A stretch of DNA of 9,021 nt from contig WJKD01000034.1 in assembly GCA_014729315.1 (NCBI GenBank), forward strand, positions 1-9,021, written 5' to 3'. Both the position numbers and the translations under genes were made by a program. The stretch is from Promethearchaeota archaeon. GTDB lineage: Archaea > Asgardarchaeota > Lokiarchaeia > Sigynarchaeales > SOKP01. Each line of letters opens with the position of its first letter. Positions within the stretch are counted from its first letter, which is position 1. Positions 6,926 to 9,021 of this stretch are shown piece after piece. The notes beneath the pieces are model-generated. The model was not told where the DNA came from. It did not search any database and was given only the letters and a program-made list of their open reading frames with translations.

Positions 6926-6943
6926 AAAGATTGATTAATCTTT
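6926..6943. repeat. Inverted repeat just upstream of the Gfo/Idh/MocA start
   Basis: AAAGATT and AATCTTT form 7-base perfect arms around a GATT spacer, ending 15 bases before the ATG at 6910. It could be an operator, or a small hairpin near the start codon in the mRNA. It does not resemble the palindrome upstream of the symporter gene. Confidence 0.35.
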
Positions 6944-6984
6944 GGAAGCGTATCTTAAAAAATCAATAAAAAATAATTAAAACT

Positions 6985-6994
6985 CTAATCTCGA
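6985..6994 (-). promoter_or_regulatory. ATARRATTAG-like element upstream of the Gfo/OYE operon
   Basis: The minus strand reads TCGAGATTAG, matching 8 of 10 positions of ATARRATTAG, including the last seven (RRATTAG). It ends 74 bases before the ATG at 6910. An AT-rich stretch (TTTTAATTATTTTTTATT) follows at once. The 198 bases between 6911 and 7108 hold no gene. Confidence 0.35.
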
Positions 6995-7040
6995 AATTGA
7001 GAGCATTTTGTTAAAAATAAATATTATTATTTAAGTAATG

Positions 7041-7107
7041 AGACGAAGATGAGGATAAGGGATTAAACGAAAATCGTATAAAAAGGAAGAACAAGGAAAA
7101 AAATAGC
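7041..7107 (-). terminator. Pyrimidine-rich region after the 151-residue gene
   Basis: Below the stop at 7109 the minus strand is strongly pyrimidine-rich, with CTATTTTTTTCC and CTTCCTTTTTATACG; the plus strand is almost all purine. T-rich stretches of this kind end transcription in archaea. The segment also holds CTTTTTATAC at 7076-7085, which could be a TATA-like box for the operon, but it is about 170 bases from the next start codon. Confidence 0.4.
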
Positions 7108-7108
7108 T

Positions 7109-7564
7109 TTATTTTAAAAAAGTTCTTTTTCCGAGATATATAAATAATTCGCTGAGTTCAAACAGAGTGAGAGGCTGGATAAGTTGCGCCATGTGAGTTC
7201 TCAAGTCTTGTTTGCTGAGACCTTGAGTAATTAATTTTTCAATGTCTAATACATAATCGTCCATATTAAGAAATAATATTTCTATTTTCGCAACACCCGT
7301 AAGCTCTTCAATGTCCTTATCTAAATGTTCCTCGATTTGATTTAATAAACCCAGCTTTAGTTCGGGATTGAGGTTATATTTCTTAATCAACCGGTTCATC
7401 TCTTCAAGGATAATATTTAACGTCAAGTTCCAATCCGCGTTTTCCTTGTATTTGGGAATTAAAATTTCGCTAATCATAATTTCAAATAACGTATGAGGTG
7501 CTTTCTTATCAAATTGAACTTCCATTCCCGTTGATAGCTTAATCTTTTCTACTGGCTCAGCCAT
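7109..7564 (-). CDS. Hypothetical protein, 151 residues, predominantly alpha-helical
   Basis: I do not recognise this protein. It begins AEPVEKIKLSTGMEVQF, which may be a short beta-hairpin. The rest appears helical and charged: MISEILIPKYK, NIILEEMNRLIKKY, GLLNQIEEHLDKDIEEL, VLDIEKLI and LFELSELFIYLGKR. There are no cysteines, no transmembrane segment, no signal peptide and no obvious metal or nucleotide motif. It is acidic in the middle and ends in basic KRTFLK. The ATG at 7564 has no Shine-Dalgarno sequence and is preceded by an ATARRATTAG-like element. It lies 116 bases downstream of the peptidase gene and 198 bases upstream of the Gfo operon, so it is probably its own unit. Steady codon use and well-placed flanking signals support a real gene. 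A small helical scaffold or regulator is possible, but no function is assigned. Confidence 0.75.
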   Translation of the reverse strand: MAEPVEKIKLSTGMEVQFDKKAPHTLFEIMISEILIPKYKENADWNLTLNIILEEMNRLIKKYNLNPELKLGLLNQIEEHLDKDIEELTGVAKIEILFLNMDDYVLDIEKLITQGLSKQDLRTHMAQLIQPLTLFELSELFIYLGKRTFLK

Positions 7565-7638
7565 TTTGATTTCACAAATATTTTTTGAAATAGTTTATTT
7601 AATAATAGACTTAGGTTTTTTTAATTTTTCTGTTGTAT

Positions 7639-7648
7639 CTAATTTTTT
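7639..7648 (-). promoter_or_regulatory. ATARRATTAG-like element upstream of the 151-residue gene
   Basis: The minus strand reads AAAAAATTAG, 9 of 10 matches to ATARRATTAG, ending 74 bases before the ATG at 7564. It lies in the 116-base gap behind the peptidase gene, which holds no other gene. Local sequence is very A/T-rich, so a chance match is more likely here than elsewhere. Confidence 0.3.
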
Positions 7649-7680
7649 AAATTTTAGAAAATTGTTGCCTTTTGAGATTC

Positions 7681-8793
7681 TCAATCGTAATAAATCTTTT
7701 TCGACTTCGTCAACGGATAATATCCGTCTTCTGTGATAACAACTTGGTCTTCCGTGCGAGCACCCCCTAAACCTTGAATATATAGCCCAGGTTCAATAGT
7801 GACGGTCATATTTTCTTCTAATATATCTTCTGAAATGGGTGAAAGATAGGGCTTTTCGTGGATGTCAATGCCCACGCCGTGACCAAGACTATGGATGAAT
7901 CTTTTTCCCCACTGTTTATGTTCCTTTGAGAAATAGTTTCGAACTAATTCGTCTAATTTTTTTCCGGATAATCCCGCTTTTACGCGATCCAATGCGAATT
8001 GTTGACCAGAGTTCACTAAATGCAACAATTCCTTTTTTTTCTCGTCTACGTCTCCGAATATAAAAGTTCTCGTCATATCTGAACAATATCCATCATATTT
8101 CGCTCCAATATCAACGATGATGAGGTCTCCGTTTTGTATTTTTTTTTCAGAAGTTTTTGCGTGCGGATACGCAGAATTTTCTCCGGAGGCTACGATTGTA
8201 TTAAACGATGTTCCGTCGGAACCTGCCTTTCTCATTGCGTATTCCGCTTCAGCAGCAAGTTGTTTCTCGGTCATACCCTCTTCGATGATATCGAAAATTC
8301 GTTTAAATCCGATATCCCCGAGTTTTGCCGCAATTTGCATTCTCTGTATTTCTTCTTCAGTTTTCACGCATCGAGCATCGGATATTATTTGTGAGGCGCT
8401 TTTAAATTCCGGAATCTCAAAAGATTTTTTCCACTCGTTATATTTGACCACCGGAATGTAATTATCTTCGAATCCAACCCTTTTTAGATTTAACTCGTTA
8501 ACGGTATTATAAACGAAATCTTGCTTCCCTCCCGGAATTTGCTTTATCTCAACAAATTCAGATAAAGACTTGTCATCTTCAATTTTATATTTTGCTTGAT
8601 CGTATTCCAAAGCGTTTAAAAAAAGCCATACCTTTCCTTCATTGATGCTTTTATTGTAGAGAACGAGAAACGATTCGCTTTCGATTCCAAAACCAAGCAC
8701 ATAGATTATATTCTCGGGTTTTGTCAAAAAAACAGCATCTAATTCATTGAATGTCTCGTGAGATTGAATCTTTGAAATGGTGTGAGAACTCAT
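7681..8793 (-). CDS. M24-family Xaa-Pro aminopeptidase / dipeptidase
   Basis: A 370-residue cytoplasmic metallopeptidase of the M24B type, which splits Xaa-Pro bonds at peptide N-termini. Residues about 1-135 form the creatinase-like N-terminal domain. The pita-bread catalytic domain covers about 145-360. All five dinuclear metal ligands are present: D228 (IIVDIGAKYDGY), D239 (CSDMTRTF), H305 (HSLGHGVGIDIHEKP), E334 (TIEPGLY) and E348 (RTEDQVVIT). H211 (YPHAKT) and H312 match the usual substrate-binding histidines. Length and domain order are normal, so the enzyme should be active. Aminopeptidase versus dipeptidase cannot be settled from sequence, and some archaeal members are annotated as prolidase (pepQ). 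The ATG at 8793 has no Shine-Dalgarno sequence, which suits a leaderless or SD-independent start. It is probably housekeeping and unrelated to the sugar genes. Confidence 0.94.
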   Translation of the reverse strand: MSSHTISKIQSHETFNELDAVFLTKPENIIYVLGFGIESESFLVLYNKSINEGKVWLFLNALEYDQAKYKIEDDKSLSEFVEIKQIPGGKQDFVYNTVNELNLKRVGFEDNYIPVVKYNEWKKSFEIPEFKSASQIISDARCVKTEEEIQRMQIAAKLGDIGFKRIFDIIEEGMTEKQLAAEAEYAMRKAGSDGTSFNTIVASGENSAYPHAKTSEKKIQNGDLIIVDIGAKYDGYCSDMTRTFIFGDVDEKKKELLHLVNSGQQFALDRVKAGLSGKKLDELVRNYFSKEHKQWGKRFIHSLGHGVGIDIHEKPYLSPISEDILEENMTVTIEPGLYIQGLGGARTEDQVVITEDGYYPLTKSKKIYYD

Positions 8794-8809
8794 GATAAGT
8801 CAAAAAGAT

Positions 8810-8818
8810 AAATATATT
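8810..8818 (-). promoter_or_regulatory. Possible TATA box of the peptidase gene
   Basis: The minus strand reads CACAATATATTTATC, with AATATATTT centred about 21 bases before the ATG. That spacing would give a leaderless or nearly leaderless mRNA, consistent with the missing Shine-Dalgarno sequence. AT-rich context makes chance matches common. Confidence 0.3.
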
Positions 8819-8862
8819 GTGTTACTCCAATTTAAGTTATTTCTTCACGAATTACTTGTTTA

Positions 8863-8872
8863 CTAATCTTAT
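8863..8872 (-). promoter_or_regulatory. ATARRATTAG element upstream of the peptidase gene
   Basis: The minus strand reads ATAAGATTAG, a full match to ATARRATTAG, ending 69 bases before the ATG at 8793. With flanking bases it reads TTAATAAGATTAG, against TTAATAGAATTAG upstream of the symporter gene. Confidence 0.4.
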
Positions 8873-9021
8873 TAAATTCTTTAAATTTCCCAATTTCAGT
8901 TAATTTCTAGATTGTTTATAAACCTTAATCTCAATCTCATCTCTAACAAAATTGAAATTTGATTTTTTTGGGCAATAAAGGATTAAATTGACCTATTCAT
9001 CTTTAGGAAGGATAATAAAAG
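8873..9021. other. AT-rich intergenic end of window, possible promoter for a gene to the right
   Basis: No gene is visible here. TTTATAAA at 8915-8922 is a good archaeal TATA-like box. AAAGGA followed by TTG at 8988-8990 opens a plus-strand frame to the window edge, but eleven codons are too few to call a gene. A purine-rich AGGAAGGATAATAAAAG ends the window and could precede a start just outside it. Confidence 0.25.

Noticed and set aside
7038..7060. Short ATG starts in the purine-rich gap between the 151-residue gene and the Gfo operon
   Set aside because: Both plus-strand frames stop within about five codons.
8117..8461. Plus-strand frames of 114 and 86 codons inside the peptidase gene
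   Set aside because: They are antisense shadows of an M24 catalytic domain whose metal ligands are all intact.

Overview
This AT-rich window holds seven protein-coding genes, one of them cut by the left edge. No tRNA, rRNA, CRISPR array or insertion sequence was seen. It is probably archaeal. Genes that should head a transcript have no Shine-Dalgarno sequence before the start codon, while the one clear operon-internal gene has a well-spaced one. T/pyrimidine-rich tracts follow several stop codons, and a TTTTATA box precedes the transporter gene. The protein families and base composition would suit an Asgard-type or similar mesophilic archaeon, but no marker gene here settles that.

Layout. 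Bases 1-489 (+) encode the C-terminus of a probable FAD-dependent oxidoreductase; its stop overlaps tail-to-tail with the stop of a GPH-family sugar/sugar-acid symporter (486-1907, -). A 208-base divergent intergenic region (1908-2115) separates the symporter from a 693-residue cytoplasmic protein (2116-4197, +) that resembles two-domain polysaccharide-lyase or heparinase-like proteins. Converging on it is a two-gene operon read leftward: a Gfo/Idh/MocA oxidoreductase (5681-6910, -), then an Old Yellow Enzyme-family flavoprotein with a C-terminal four-cysteine cluster (4253-5638, -). An unrecognised 151-residue protein (7109-7564, -) and an M24 Xaa-Pro peptidase (7681-8793, -) complete the window, followed by 228 bases with no gene.

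How the genes may work together (inference). The symporter would import a glycoside or uronate-type oligosaccharide. The lyase-like protein has no signal peptide and would act on it inside the cell. The Gfo/Idh/MocA enzyme would oxidise a sugar hydroxyl to a ketone, and the Old Yellow Enzyme homologue would reduce an activated C=C bond such as an enone left by beta-elimination. The truncated flavoprotein could belong to the same redox pathway. The peptidase is probably housekeeping.

The most unexpected signal is in the DNA. A 10-base motif, consensus ATARRATTAG, ends 69-74 bases upstream of the start codon of all five genes with their own upstream region, always in the sense orientation. In the divergent region the two copies are identical and placed exactly symmetrically.
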